Source: Clostridia bacterium (lineage in GTDB: Bacteria > Bacillota > Clostridia > Oscillospirales > CAG-272). From it: DNA of 52,350 bases. Positions 42,377 through 51,953 of this stretch are shown here, one piece after another (the first letter of the stretch is position 1; every line of letters starts with the position of its first letter). Position numbers and translations under genes: made by a program. Under the pieces are notes generated by a model that was not told the origin of the DNA, ran no database searches, and worked only from the letters and a program-made list of their open reading frames with translations. The DNA lies in the NCBI GenBank assembly GCA_017444735.1, contig JAFSWB010000086.1, forward strand, positions 1 to 52,350, in the 5' to 3' direction.

Positions 42377-42427
42377 CTCCCTGCGATATTTTATCACAAA
42401 CGGCGGGAGTTATCAAGTCATTTTTCC

Positions 42428-42456
42428 TTGACAGTATACGCCCGTTGGAGTAAAAT
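42428..42456 (+). promoter_or_regulatory. Promoter of the V/A-type ATPase operon
   Basis: TTGACA (42428-42433) and TAAAAT (42451-42456) are 17 bases apart. It begins about 50 bases after the spoVG terminator and is the only promoter seen before the ten-gene operon. Confidence 0.85.
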
Positions 42457-42502
42457 ATTTATTAAACATTACGCTTATTACACCGGAAAGGAAGTGGAGT
42501 CC

Positions 42503-42820
42503 GTGGATCCCGCAGCCGAGAGGGTGCTTACAGTCGATAAAAGAGCCCGCGAGGAGGTCAGAAAAGCGGAGAAGTACGCCGAGGAATTGAGGGCGTCCCG
42601 CGCGTCGTCCGAGGCGGATACGACCGCCGAGGCGGAGGCCGAATACGCCCGCGTCACGGAAAAAGCGGTCGCCGAAGCCGAGGCGGAAGCCGACGCCGGG
42701 ATCGAGGCCGTCCGCCGCGAGGCGGAGAAAAAGATCGCCGCGCTCCGCGCCTTCGCCGGGCGCGAGGGAGACGCGATCTCGGCGCGTATCGTCCGTGAAA
42801 TAACGGAGATCGGAAAATGA
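42503..42820 (+). CDS. V/A-type ATPase subunit G/H
   Basis: 105-residue highly charged, Ala/Glu/Arg-rich helical protein, the expected peripheral-stalk partner of subunit E. Long coiled-coil stretches (E-E-V-R-K-A-E-K-Y-A-E-E-L-R and A-E-A-E-A-E-A-D-A-G-I-E-A-V-R-R-E-A-E-K-K-I) are typical of NtpF/AtpH. GTG at 42503 lies about 11 bases after GGAAAGGA; another GTG at 42494 is too close to it. The upstream frame reads through the promoter and is not used. Its stop overlaps the subunit C start by four bases. Confidence 0.78.
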   Translation: MDPAAERVLTVDKRAREEVRKAEKYAEELRASRASSEADTTAEAEAEYARVTEKAVAEAEAEADAGIEAVRREAEKKIAALRAFAGREGDAISARIVREITEIGK

Positions 42821-43869
42821 GCGGCGGCGCATCGGGCGCGGTTCTCGCGAAGATCCGCGCGATGTACGGAAAGCGTCTCACAAACGCCGATTTCGACGCG
42901 ATGACAGCGCTCGGTTCCGTTTCCGACGTGGCGTCGTTCCTGTCGTCGCGTCAGCCGTACGCCGAGACGCTCGCCGGCGTCGATCCCCGGACCGTCCGGC
43001 GCAGGGAACTCGAGGACGCCGTCAGGCGCGCGCGTTTTTCGGAGCTCGAACGGCTCTGCCGGTACGAGCTGACCGTCAGGGAGCCGCTCGCCGACTATAT
43101 CCTTTCGTCGATCGAGGTCGAGACGCTGACGAGAGCGATCCGCGTTCTCACGCCGGGCGTCACCGATCCGCCTCCGTCCGGCTCGTTCTCCGGGTCCCGG
43201 TATCTCGACCGCCATCTGTCGTTCGACGTCGACGAGGTCTTCCGGGCGAAAACCGTCGCGGAAATCGCCTCCGCGGCGAAGAAATCAAGATATTATCCGC
43301 TCCTCGCCGCCTACTGCGGAGACGGGGACGACGGTCCGGTCCGCCTCGAAGCCGCGCTCCGCGCCGAGTATTTCGGCGGGACGATCGCTCTGTTTTCAAA
43401 GATCGACGACGCCGAGGCGAGAAAAGAGGTCTCCGCGATGATGCGGGACAGGATCGATCTCGAGAACACGGTCGCGGCGTACAGACTCAAAAAGTATTTC
43501 GGCGACGACGGGAGCCGCATCAGGGCGTCCTTCATACCGGGAGGCGGGATGAGTGACGGGACGCTCGACGCGATGGCGTCGGCGGAGACGCCCGACGGCG
43601 CGCTCGACGCGGCGCGGACCGACGGACGGATGAAAAAGCTCCTCCGTGTGCTCGACTCCTGCGCCGTCATCGACGAGGCGCCGGTACGCGCGTCGTACGC
43701 GAGGAGCTGTCATCTGATACGGTTCTCCTCGTCGGCGGCGACCGTAATGGCGTCGTACTCGAACGTCGTTTCGGTCGAGTGCGACAACGTGATCAAAGTG
43801 ATAGAAGGCAAGCGGTACGGACTGACCGCACAGGAGATAGACAAACTGCTTATCAGGGAAGGGAGGTGA
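42817..43869 (+). CDS. V/A-type ATPase subunit C
   Basis: 350-residue subunit that links the rotor ring to the central stalk. It is helical and repeats a three-fold pattern (for example L-E-D-A-V-R-R-A-R-F-S-E-L-E-R-L, then D-L-E-N-T-V-A-A-Y-R-L-K-K-Y-F, characteristic of NtpC). The length is normal. Here C precedes I and K, whereas in Enterococcus hirae the order is F-I-K-E-C-G-A-B-D. The start overlaps the previous stop as ATGA. Confidence 0.88.
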   Translation: MSGGASGAVLAKIRAMYGKRLTNADFDAMTALGSVSDVASFLSSRQPYAETLAGVDPRTVRRRELEDAVRRARFSELERLCRYELTVREPLADYILSSIEVETLTRAIRVLTPGVTDPPPSGSFSGSRYLDRHLSFDVDEVFRAKTVAEIASAAKKSRYYPLLAAYCGDGDDGPVRLEAALRAEYFGGTIALFSKIDDAEARKEVSAMMRDRIDLENTVAAYRLKKYFGDDGSRIRASFIPGGGMSDGTLDAMASAETPDGALDAARTDGRMKKLLRVLDSCAVIDEAPVRASYARSCHLIRFSSSAATVMASYSNVVSVECDNVIKVIEGKRYGLTAQEIDKLLIREGR

Positions 43870-43873
43870 GCCC

Positions 43874-45760
43874 GTGGCGGTAAAAAAAGTACTCTCGGCG
43901 CGAATAACCGGCCCCGTCGACTCGCTCGACGCGGCGGCGAAGGCGCTGATCTCGGCGGGCTGCTTCGAGCCTGAGGGAACGGCGGCGGGCTCCGCGGCGG
44001 ACACCGGTTATTCCGCGGCGCTCTCGGAGCTGTGCCCGCTTCTTGACTCGCCCGTCGACGACGACGGAGACCGTCTCCCCGAAGGGGAAGCGGACGACGC
44101 CGTCGGGATCGCGGAGGGTTACGCGCGCCGTCTCTTTTCGATGAAGGAGAGGGCGAGGACGACGGAGGAGCAGATCGGAAAGCTGAAGGAGAGCGAAGAA
44201 CTCCTCTCCCGCTTCGCCGGCGCCGACCTCAACGTCGCCGAGCTCGAGGCGATGGAGTTTTCCGCCTTTATTCCCGGCGTTCTTCCGAAGGCGGCGTTCG
44301 ACGAGCTCTACTTTGCGGACAACGGGCTGATCCTCGTGCGCTGTGAGGACGAGGGCGACCGGACGTGGTGCGCCGTCTTTTCTCCCGTCGGCAGACGGGA
44401 GGAGGCCGAAAAGGAGCTCGCCGTCCGCGGTTTCTCGCCGGTCGAACTCCCGCACGGGTCGACGTCGGTCCGTGCGACGTACGAGTCGACGAAGAAAAAG
44501 ATCGCAATGCTCGAACAGACGTCCGCCGAAAACGGAGAGACGCTCCGCGGATTCCTGCTGTCGGAGGGCGAGCGCATAGCCGCGACCGTGCGAACGCTGA
44601 GGGACGGGCTCGCCCGTCAGTCGGTGATCCGGAGCGCGGACGTGACCGCGGACCGCTTCACGCTGACCGGGTGGATCCCCGCCTCGGAGAAGGAGCGCGT
44701 AAAGACGCTTCTTTCAAAGGTCGCGGGCGTCTCGTTTTCCGCGTCGGCTCCCGATCCGTCGTCTTCTCCCCCGGTCATAATCAGAAACCCGAGGATTTTC
44801 CGCCCGTTCGAATTTTTCGTCAGGATGTTCGGCACGCCGTCGTACGGCGAGGCCGACCCGACGCCGTTCGTCGCGGTGACGTACGTCCTTCTGTTCGGCG
44901 TCATGTTCGGCGACCTCGGACAGGGGATCGTCGTCTCCGTCGTCGGATGGCTGATGTGGCGGCTCCGCAAAATGGAGCTCGGGCGCATCCTCATCCCCTG
45001 CGGGATAAGCTCGGCGTTCTTCGGTCTCGTCTTCGGCTCCGTCTTCGGGTTCGAGCACGTTCTCGACCCCGTCTACCGCGTTCTCTTCGGCATGGAGGAA
45101 AAGCCGATAGAGGTCATGGCGCCCGCGACCGCCGGGACGATAATCTACGCCGCCGTCGGCGTCGGCGTCGCCCTCGTCGCGGCCGCGATGCTTATAAACT
45201 GCTTCGTCTCGGCGCGGCGGCGCGACTTCGGGGGGCTCCTCTTCGGTCCGAACGGGATCTCCGGCCTCGTCTTCTACTGCGCCGTCGTATGGGGACTCGT
45301 GTCGACGGTGATGCTCGGCAAGTCGCCGTTTTCCGTCCCGTATATCGTATTCCTGATTGTTTTGCCGCTCGTTCTGATCTACCTTCGCGAGCCGCTCTCC
45401 GCGCTCGTCTCCGGCAAACGCGAGAAGATCGAATGGGGCAATTATCTCGCGCAGTCCTTCTTCGAGCTCTTCGAGTCGGTGCTCTCCTACGTGACGAACA
45501 CGATGTCGTTCCTCCGCGTCGGGGCTTTCGTACTCGTCCACGCCGGAATGATGACCGTCGTATTCACGCTCGCCGGTATGAGCTCCGGCGTCGTATGGTG
45601 GATCATCGTCGCCGTCGGCAATATCGTCGTCGCCGCGATCGAGGGACTCCTCGTCGGGATACAGGTGCTCCGCCTCGAATTCTACGAAATGTTCAGCCGC
45701 TTCTTCGAAGGCGGCGGAAGACCTTTTACACCGATAGGGAGGAAAAAGACAGATGTTTGA
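43874..45760 (+). CDS. V/A-type ATPase subunit I
   Basis: 628-residue membrane subunit that forms the ion channel against the rotor ring. The N-terminal half (1-305) is a cytoplasmic stalk-binding domain with coiled coils. The C-terminal half has about seven membrane segments, including G-V-M-F-G-D-L-G-Q-G, G-S-V-F-G, and the conserved region N-T-M-S-F-L-R-V-G-A-F-V-L-V-H-A that should contain the channel arginine. GTG at 43874 follows AGGGAGG. Its last eight bases overlap the metallophosphoesterase start. Confidence 0.93.
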   Translation: MAVKKVLSARITGPVDSLDAAAKALISAGCFEPEGTAAGSAADTGYSAALSELCPLLDSPVDDDGDRLPEGEADDAVGIAEGYARRLFSMKERARTTEEQIGKLKESEELLSRFAGADLNVAELEAMEFSAFIPGVLPKAAFDELYFADNGLILVRCEDEGDRTWCAVFSPVGRREEAEKELAVRGFSPVELPHGSTSVRATYESTKKKIAMLEQTSAENGETLRGFLLSEGERIAATVRTLRDGLARQSVIRSADVTADRFTLTGWIPASEKERVKTLLSKVAGVSFSASAPDPSSSPPVIIRNPRIFRPFEFFVRMFGTPSYGEADPTPFVAVTYVLLFGVMFGDLGQGIVVSVVGWLMWRLRKMELGRILIPCGISSAFFGLVFGSVFGFEHVLDPVYRVLFGMEEKPIEVMAPATAGTIIYAAVGVGVALVAAAMLINCFVSARRRDFGGLLFGPNGISGLVFYCAVVWGLVSTVMLGKSPFSVPYIVFLIVLPLVLIYLREPLSALVSGKREKIEWGNYLAQSFFELFESVLSYVTNTMSFLRVGAFVLVHAGMMTVVFTLAGMSSGVVWWIIVAVGNIVVAAIEGLLVGIQVLRLEFYEMFSRFFEGGGRPFTPIGRKKTDV

Positions 45761-46724
45761 ACTTCAGAAAAAGCCCGGTGAGGATTTCCGTATCCTCAAT
45801 TTTTCGGACCCCCAGCTCACCGACACGGAGTGGGACGGGGAAGCCGGAGCGATCGTCCGCGGGACGGTGCTGCGGCTGTGCGGCGAAGTGAAGCCCGACC
45901 TCGTCACGCTCTCGGGCGACCTCGCCTGGGCGGGTCACGAGAGGTCGTACGGCCTTCTCGCCGACCTCTGCGAACAGACGGGCGCCCCGTGGGCGCCGAT
46001 CTTCGGCAACCACGACAATCAGGAGGGGAAAGAGACGCTCGACAGGACCGTCTCGATCCTCACCTCGCGCCCGCACTGCGTTTTCGATCCCGGTCCCGCC
46101 GAGCTCGGGTGCGGAAATTACGTCATCGCCGTGAAGGAGGGCGACCGCCCGGTCCACGCCGTTATCATGATGGATACGCACAACGTCAAGCCGTGGACGA
46201 AGCCGAACGGCGAGACGGTAAAGGAATGGGCCGACCTCGAGCCGTGTCAGATCGAATGGTACGAAAAGGAGGCCGACCGGCTCGCCGCGCTCGGATACCC
46301 CGAGACGACCGTCATCCTTCACATTCCGATCTACACCTACAACGACGCGTTCAAGGCGGCGTTCCGCGAGGGGATCGACCCCGGGTCCGTCGACCCGGCC
46401 GACGGCGCGCAGACCGGCTGTTGGAACGAGGGGTACGAGGACTCCTTCGGAGTCGCGTTCGACGGGGTCTCGTCTTACCGGGAGGACAACGGCTTTTTCG
46501 ACCGCGTGCTCGCGCACGGATCGACGAAGACGATCCTCTGCGGCCACGATCACACCACCGATTTCTCGATCCTTTACCGCGGCGTCCGGCTCGTCTTCTC
46601 GCTGAAGGTCGGGCCCGGCTGCTACTGGGACGAGAGACTGAACGGCGGAACGCTGATAACGGTAAATTCAGAGGGCAGGGCGACGGCGTCGCACCGGTTC
46701 GTCGACCCGAAATCACTTTTCTGA
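45753..46724 (+). CDS. Metallophosphoesterase inside the V-ATPase operon
   Basis: 323-residue calcineurin-like phosphoesterase without a signal peptide. Metal-binding motifs are S-D-P-Q-L at 18-22 (Asp19; Gln21 replaces the usual His), G-D at 55-56, G-N-H-D at 85-88, a later H-I-P-I-Y and C-G-H-D-H-T near 267. It resembles Dcr2-like phosphatases of Firmicutes. GGAGG lies before the ATG. It starts inside the subunit I gene and ends 12 bases before subunit K, so it is co-transcribed with the ATPase. It is not a known ATPase subunit; a regulatory or housekeeping role is possible. Confidence 0.85.
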   Translation: MFELQKKPGEDFRILNFSDPQLTDTEWDGEAGAIVRGTVLRLCGEVKPDLVTLSGDLAWAGHERSYGLLADLCEQTGAPWAPIFGNHDNQEGKETLDRTVSILTSRPHCVFDPGPAELGCGNYVIAVKEGDRPVHAVIMMDTHNVKPWTKPNGETVKEWADLEPCQIEWYEKEADRLAALGYPETTVILHIPIYTYNDAFKAAFREGIDPGSVDPADGAQTGCWNEGYEDSFGVAFDGVSSYREDNGFFDRVLAHGSTKTILCGHDHTTDFSILYRGVRLVFSLKVGPGCYWDERLNGGTLITVNSEGRATASHRFVDPKSLF

Positions 46725-46736
46725 GGAGGAATAAAA

Positions 46737-47183
46737 ATGGAAAACGTAATTACCGCACTTCTTTTCGCGATCCCCGTCGCGGCGATCGCGGCGTCTTTCG
46801 CGATGTCGAAAAGATCGGTGAAGAGAGGCGTGTCGCCGAAGCGCGCGACGCTCACCCAGATCCTTTCCGTGGCGGCCGTCGGCGTTCTCTGCTGCGTTCT
46901 CGCTTTCGCCGTCTCCGCTGAGGGAGGGGACGCGGCTCCGGAGGCGGCTCCCGCCGCCGCGAACGGATTCGCCGCCGGCATGGCTTATCTCGCCGCCGCT
47001 CTCGTCACGGGGCTTTCCGGCATCGGCGGCGGCATCGCCGTCGCGGCGGGCGCTCCCGCGGCTATCGGCGCGACGTCGGAGGACCCGAAGGCGTTCGGTA
47101 AGGCGCTGATCTTCGTCGCGCTCGGCGAGGGCATCGCGCTGTACGGCCTTCTCGTCTCGATCCTCATCCTCTCAAAGGTATGA
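46737..47183 (+). CDS. V/A-type ATPase subunit K (rotor ring)
   Basis: 148-residue proteolipid of the rotor ring. Four hydrophobic segments lie at about 4-22, 41-60, 81-105 and 120-146. The C-terminal hairpin has the ring pattern G-L-S-G-I-G-G-G-I-A-V-A-A-G and the ion-carrying Glu131 in A-L-G-E-G-I-A-L-Y-G-L-L. The first hairpin lacks a carboxylate, so each protein carries one ion site. Whether it moves H+ or Na+ is not settled: the residue after Glu131 is Gly rather than Ser/Thr. AGGAGG precedes the ATG. The stop overlaps subunit F. Confidence 0.9.
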   Translation: MENVITALLFAIPVAAIAASFAMSKRSVKRGVSPKRATLTQILSVAAVGVLCCVLAFAVSAEGGDAAPEAAPAAANGFAAGMAYLAAALVTGLSGIGGGIAVAAGAPAAIGATSEDPKAFGKALIFVALGEGIALYGLLVSILILSKV

Positions 47184-47488
47184 AATACTTTCTCATCAGT
47201 GACAACACCGACTCGGCGGCGGGCCTTCGCCTCGCCGGGATAGAGGGCGTCGTCACGACCGACAGAGGGACGGCGAAGGAGGCGCTTTCCGCCGCCGCGT
47301 CCGATCCCGCGGTCGGAATAATCCTCGTCACCGAAAAGCTGTGGGATACGCTCGGCGACGAGATATCGAAAATTCGAGACGCGTCCCGCGGCGTGCTGAT
47401 CGTCGGTATCCCCGACCGTCACGGCGGAGGCGGATCCGGCGAGGATATGCTCAGATACGTGCGGGATACGGTAGGAATAGAACTGTGA
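47180..47488 (+). CDS. V/A-type ATPase subunit F
   Basis: 102-residue central-stalk subunit with a Rossmann-like fold. It begins M-K-Y-F-L-I-S-D and continues G-L-R-L-A-G-I-E-G-V, I-I-L-V-T-E-K-L and the helical end E-D-M-L-R-Y-V-R-D-T-V-G, all typical. It couples ATPase motion to the rotor and may adjust activity. Overlaps K by four bases. Confidence 0.9.
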   Translation: MKYFLISDNTDSAAGLRLAGIEGVVTTDRGTAKEALSAAASDPAVGIILVTEKLWDTLGDEISKIRDASRGVLIVGIPDRHGGGGSGEDMLRYVRDTVGIEL

Positions 47489-47495
47489 GGTCCGA

Positions 47496-48092
47496 ATGAC
47501 CGAAAAGAAAAGAACCGAGAGATACCTCGCGGCGGTCTCGTACGCCGCCGATATGAGGGCGAAACAGATAAGAGAAGACGCCGAAAGAAAGGCCGAGGAG
47601 CGCCGTCTCTCCGATCTTGAATCAGCGCGGCTCGCCGCCGCGAAGAGGTCGGAGGAGGACGTCGCCGCCGCGCGCCGTCGCGCCGCCGCGCGTCTTTCCT
47701 CCGCGGAAAGAGAAGCGCGCGAGGCGGTGACGAGAGCGCGCGGGGAGGAAACGGACCGCATAACGGAGCGCGCCGCGGAGTCTCTTCGCGAGTTCGCAAA
47801 GAGCGCCGGATACCGCGATTATATGACGGAGATCGCGCGAAGGATCGCCGCCGCGCTCGACGGGGAGGAGGACGCGAGGATCTTCATCAGCCCGCGCGAC
47901 GCCGCGCTCGCCGATGAGATGAGCGAGGCGGCGGGAGGCGTCCCCGTTCTGACGGACGAAAAGATCGCGCTCGGCGGCGCTTACGGCGACTCGCACGGCG
48001 TTACGTGCGACTGCACGCTTGAGACGGCGCTCGGAGAAAAGAGAGCGTCGGTAATAGCGGCGCTTTCGGAGGCGGGAGGTGAGACGACGTGA
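47496..48092 (+). CDS. V/A-type ATPase subunit E
   Basis: 198-residue peripheral-stalk subunit. Residues 20-105 form a long charged helix (R-E-D-A-E-R-K-A-E-E-R-R and R-R-R-A-A-A-R-L-S-S-A-E-R-E-A-R-E) that pairs with G/H; the C-terminal domain (V-L-T-D-E-K-I-A-L-G-G-A-Y-G) binds the A/B head. Eight bases separate it from F, and its end overlaps the A start by four bases. Confidence 0.88.
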   Translation: MTEKKRTERYLAAVSYAADMRAKQIREDAERKAEERRLSDLESARLAAAKRSEEDVAAARRRAAARLSSAEREAREAVTRARGEETDRITERAAESLREFAKSAGYRDYMTEIARRIAAALDGEEDARIFISPRDAALADEMSEAAGGVPVLTDEKIALGGAYGDSHGVTCDCTLETALGEKRASVIAALSEAGGETT

Positions 48093-49840
48093 CCGTATCG
48101 AAGATAAAGGGAATAAACGGACCCGTCGTCACCGCCGATTCCGAGGGTCTGTTCGTCTCGGAGACCGTCAGAGTCGGGAAAATGCGTCTTCTCGGCGAGG
48201 TCATCGCCTTGTCGGGCGACGACGCCACGGTCCAGGTCTACGAGGAAACGGGCGGGCTCACTCTCGGAGAGGAAGTCGTCGGAGAGGGCGAGCCGATGAG
48301 CATAACGCTCGGCCCCGGGATCCTCGACAACATCTTCGACGGAGTCGGAAGACCGCTCCGCGATCTCGAGGCGGCGGAGGGAAGGTTTATCGGACGCGGA
48401 TCGTCCGTCCCGTCGCTCGACGAGAACAAAAAGAGAGAATATACCGTGACGGCGAAGGTCGGAGACCGGCTCGGCGAAGGCGACGTCTTCGCCACCGTTC
48501 CCGAGACGCCGTCGCTCCTCCATAAATGCATGGTCCCGCCCGGAGTGTCGGGCGTCGTGACTGAGGCCGTCCCCGACGGCGAATATACCGTCCGCGACGT
48601 CCTCGTGAAGATCAGAGCGGCGGACGGCTCGATCCGCGAACTGACGGCGGCTCAACGCTGGCCGATCAGAAAGAGGCGTCCCGTCAGACGGTATCTGCCG
48701 CCGACGGAGCCGCTCGTCACCGGTCAGCGCGTCATCGACTCGCTCTTTCCCGTCGCGAAGGGCGGGACGGCGGCGATCCCCGGGGGCTTCGGCACCGGGA
48801 AGACGATGACGCAGCACCAGCTCGCCAAGTGGTGCGACGCAGACGTAATAATCTACGTCGGATGCGGCGAGCGCGGCAACGAGATGACCGGCGTCCTCAC
48901 CGAGTTTTCCGAGCTTATCGACCCGCGGACGAAACGGCCGATGACGGAGCGGACGTGCCTCATCGCCAACACGTCGAATATGCCCGTCGCGGCGCGCGAG
49001 GCGTCCGTCTACACGGGGATAACGCTCGCCGAGTATTACCGCGACATGGGATACGACGTCGCCGTGATGGCAGACTCGACCTCCCGCTGGGCGGAGGCGC
49101 TCCGGGAGATCTCCGGAAGACTCGAGGAGATGCCCGCCGAGGAGGGGTATCCCGCCTATCTTCCGTCCCGCCTCGCCGAATTCTACGAGAGGGCGGGAGC
49201 CGCCGAGACGCTCGGCGGAGATCGCGGCTCCGTGACGCTGATCGGAGCGGTCTCTCCGCAGGGCTCCGACTTCTCCGAGCCCGTCACGCAGAACACGAAA
49301 CGGTTCGTCAGATGCTTCTGGGCGCTCGACAAGTCGCTCGCGTGGGCGCGCCATTACCCTGCGATAAACTGGACTGACAGCTATTCCGAATACCGCGGCG
49401 AGCTCGATCCGTGGTTCCGCGAACACGTCGGGCCGCGCTTCGGCGAGTACGTTTCCCGGATCGCCGGGATACTCGCGTCCGAGCAGTCGCTCGAGCAGAT
49501 CGTCAAGCTGATCGGCGACGACGTCCTTCCGGACGATCAGAAGCTCATCCTTCTCGTCGCGGGAACGATCAGGAACGGTTTTCTTCAGCAGAACGCTTAT
49601 CACGCGGTCGATACGTTCGTCCCGCTCGAAAAGCAGATGAGGATGATGGAGACGATCCTCTGTCTTTACGACGAGTGCGCCGCCGTGATAGCGAAGGCCG
49701 TCCCCGTGTCGCGGATCGCCGCGACGGGGATCTTCGACTCGGTCTCCCGTATGAAGTACGAGATCGGCAACGACGACGCGGCGGCGTTCGACGCCGTAAA
49801 GAGAAAGATCGACGCGGCTGTCGCCGCGGCGGAGGCGTGA
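48089..49840 (+). CDS. V/A-type ATPase catalytic subunit A
   Basis: 583-residue catalytic subunit. The P-loop is G-G-F-G-T-G-K-T at 232-239. The start I-K-G-I-N-G-P-V-V and the inserted non-homologous region (about 110-190) are typical of V/A-type A subunits. [12 protein letters not shown] follows the P-loop, then [12 protein letters not shown]. All catalytic residues appear present. GTG at 48089 overlaps the E stop; GGAGG lies upstream. Confidence 0.95.
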   Translation: MTVSKIKGINGPVVTADSEGLFVSETVRVGKMRLLGEVIALSGDDATVQVYEETGGLTLGEEVVGEGEPMSITLGPGILDNIFDGVGRPLRDLEAAEGRFIGRGSSVPSLDENKKREYTVTAKVGDRLGEGDVFATVPETPSLLHKCMVPPGVSGVVTEAVPDGEYTVRDVLVKIRAADGSIRELTAAQRWPIRKRRPVRRYLPPTEPLVTGQRVIDSLFPVAKGGTAAIPGGFGTGKTMTQHQLAKWCDADVIIYVGCGERGNEMTGVLTEFSELIDPRTKRPMTERTCLIANTSNMPVAAREASVYTGITLAEYYRDMGYDVAVMADSTSRWAEALREISGRLEEMPAEEGYPAYLPSRLAEFYERAGAAETLGGDRGSVTLIGAVSPQGSDFSEPVTQNTKRFVRCFWALDKSLAWARHYPAINWTDSYSEYRGELDPWFREHVGPRFGEYVSRIAGILASEQSLEQIVKLIGDDVLPDDQKLILLVAGTIRNGFLQQNAYHAVDTFVPLEKQMRMMETILCLYDECAAVIAKAVPVSRIAATGIFDSVSRMKYEIGNDDAAAFDAVKRKIDAAVAAAEA

Positions 49841-49841
49841 T

Positions 49842-51218
49842 ATGAAGATCTACTATAAAGGGGCGAAGGAGATCTCGGGCCCGCTTCTCGTAATGAGACG
49901 GATACCGGGCGCCGCTTACGACGAGGTCGTCGACATCACGGACGGCTCCGGCGGCGCGCGCCGCGGCCGGATCGTCTCGCTTGACGGCGATCACACCGTG
50001 ATCGAGGTCTTCGAGGGGACGGGCGGAATGGACCTTTCCGGAACGTCGGCGGCGCTCGTCGGCAGACCCGCGTCTCTTCCCCTGACGAAGGAACTGCTCG
50101 GGCGCACGATGAACGGAGCGGGCGTCCCCGTCGACGGGATGGGCGAGATCGTCTCGTCCGTCGAGAGGGATATAAACGGGGAGCCGATAAACCCCGTCTC
50201 GCGGACGTATCCGCAGAACTATATCTGTACCGGGATCTCGTCTATCGACGTTCTCATGACGCTGATCCGCGGGCAGAAGCTCCCGATCTTCTCCGGGTCC
50301 GGCATGAGCCATAACGAGCTCGCCGTCCAGATCGCGCGTCAGGCGAGGATCACCGGAGACGACGGCGCGAAATTCTGTATTGTTTTCGCCGCGATGGGCA
50401 TTAAGAGAGACGTCGCCGACTATTTCAGAAAGAGCTTCGAGGAGGCGGGCGTCGTTTCGCGCACCGTCACGTTCCTCAACCTGTCGTCCGACCCGATCGT
50501 CGAGAGGATCCTCACTCCGAGGTGCGCTCTCACCGCGGCTGAATATCTGGCGTTTGAAGAGAATATGCACGTTCTCGTCATCATGACCGATATGACGTCG
50601 TACGCCGAGGCGCTTCGGGAGATCTCCTCGCTGAAGGGCGAGATCCCCGGCAGAAAGGGATTCCCGGGATATCTTTATTCCGATCTCGCGTCGCTCTACG
50701 AGCGCGCCGGGATCGTGAAGGGAAGCGCGGGCTCTGTTACACAATTGCCTATTTTGACGATGCCGGGCGACGATATAACGCATCCGATCCCCGACCTCAC
50801 CGCGTACATCACGGAGGGGCAGATCGTTCTTGACAGGGAGCTCGAGGCGGCGGGCGTCTATCCGCCGTGCTCCGCCCTGATGAGCCTGTCGCGTCTGATG
50901 AAGGACGGCATCGGCGACCGCTTCACGAGAGAGGATCACGCGGCGATCTCCGCGCAGGCGTTCGCCTGCTGCGCGAAGGTCGCGGAGGTCCGCTCCCTCG
51001 CCGCCGTCATCGGCGAGGACGAGCTCTCGGAGTCCGACCGCGGATATCTCCGCTTCGGGAGAGAATTCGAGAGACGGTTCCTCACGCAGAGGAAGGACGA
51101 GGCGCGCACGATCGGGGAGAGCCTCGATCTGCTCTGGGACATCGTCTCGACGCTTCCGCGCGAATCGCTCAACCGGATAGAGGACAAATACCTCGACCGA
51201 TATTACAGGGGTAAATAA
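49842..51218 (+). CDS. V/A-type ATPase subunit B
   Basis: 458-residue non-catalytic partner of subunit A in the hexameric head. It carries the family's R-T-Y-P-Q-N-Y-I-C-T-G-I-S-S-I-D and I-F-S-G-S-G-M-S-H-N-E-L-A in place of a P-loop, plus S-R-L-M-K-D-G-I-G. Only one base separates it from the A stop. Length normal, no breaks. Confidence 0.95.
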   Translation: MKIYYKGAKEISGPLLVMRRIPGAAYDEVVDITDGSGGARRGRIVSLDGDHTVIEVFEGTGGMDLSGTSAALVGRPASLPLTKELLGRTMNGAGVPVDGMGEIVSSVERDINGEPINPVSRTYPQNYICTGISSIDVLMTLIRGQKLPIFSGSGMSHNELAVQIARQARITGDDGAKFCIVFAAMGIKRDVADYFRKSFEEAGVVSRTVTFLNLSSDPIVERILTPRCALTAAEYLAFEENMHVLVIMTDMTSYAEALREISSLKGEIPGRKGFPGYLYSDLASLYERAGIVKGSAGSVTQLPILTMPGDDITHPIPDLTAYITEGQIVLDRELEAAGVYPPCSALMSLSRLMKDGIGDRFTREDHAAISAQAFACCAKVAEVRSLAAVIGEDELSESDRGYLRFGREFERRFLTQRKDEARTIGESLDLLWDIVSTLPRESLNRIEDKYLDRYYRGK

Positions 51219-51268
51219 GAAAGGAAGGCCGGACCTCGGATGATCCGACCGGGAAAGGGGGCGAACTC

Positions 51269-51871
51269 ATGGCGGCGATCGCGCCGACGAAAGGCAATCT
51301 TTTAGCGGAAAAGAAGAAACTCGAGCTCGCCCGCAGCGGATACGAGCTGCTCGACAAGAAGAGGAGCATCCTCATAAGGGAGCTGATGAAGCTCATCGAC
51401 GACGCCGCCGAGCTTCACCGCAGGACGGGCGAGACGTACGCCGCGGCGTACGCCGCGCTGCAGAGGGCGAACGTCGCCGGCGGCCAGCGCGAGGACGTGA
51501 TAAAGGCGGTCCCCGTCGACGACTCCCTGAAGATCAGATACCGTTCCGTCATGGGCGTCGAGATCCCGATCGTCGAGTACGACGGGACGACGCCGAAGGA
51601 ACCCCCGTACGTCACCGGCGTCACGGGCTCCTATTTCGACGAGGCGTTCGTTAACTTCACCCGCGTCAAGCATCTCGTCGCCGAGAGCGCGATGATCGAG
51701 AGCAGCGTGATGCGTCTCGCCGAGGCGGTCCGCGTCACGGTCAAGCGCGCGCAGGCGCTGAAGAACGTCATCATCCCCGAGGCGGAGCGCACGATCCGCG
51801 AGATCTCGGCGGTCCTCGAGGAGCGCGAGAGGGAGGAATTCTCCCGGATGAAGGTAATAAAGAGCAGGTAA
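51269..51871 (+). CDS. V/A-type ATPase subunit D
   Basis: 200-residue central axle. It begins A-P-T-K-G-N-L-L-A-E-K-K-K-L-E-L-A-R-S-G-Y-E-L-L-D-K-K-R, the diagnostic start of subunit D, and ends in a long helix (A-L-K-N-V-I-I-P-E-A-E-R-T-I). The 50 bases after B hold the near palindrome TCGGATgATCCGA (51237-51249) and AAGGGGG as ribosome-binding site. It is the last gene of the operon; no strong terminator follows before the tRNA promoter. Confidence 0.93.
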   Translation: MAAIAPTKGNLLAEKKKLELARSGYELLDKKRSILIRELMKLIDDAAELHRRTGETYAAAYAALQRANVAGGQREDVIKAVPVDDSLKIRYRSVMGVEIPIVEYDGTTPKEPPYVTGVTGSYFDEAFVNFTRVKHLVAESAMIESSVMRLAEAVRVTVKRAQALKNVIIPEAERTIREISAVLEEREREEFSRMKVIKSR

Positions 51872-51889
51872 TAAAATTGCGGTCAAGGG

Positions 51890-51918
51890 TTGACAGCCCG
51901 CGGAAGATGTGATACAAT
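51890..51918 (+). promoter_or_regulatory. Promoter of tRNA-Pro
   Basis: TTGACA (51890-51895) and TACAAT (51913-51918) are 17 bases apart. A perfect seven-base hairpin (CGCGGGG/CCCCGCG, 51926-51944) lies in the leader just before the tRNA and may affect 5' processing. Confidence 0.82.
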
Positions 51919-51953
51919 AACTATTCGCGGGGAGAGACCCCGCGAGCTTCCGT

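Noticed and set aside
42428..42502. Longer start of the first V-ATPase gene
   Set aside because: The extension begins at the -35 TTGACA and reads through the -10, so it cannot be translated from that promoter.
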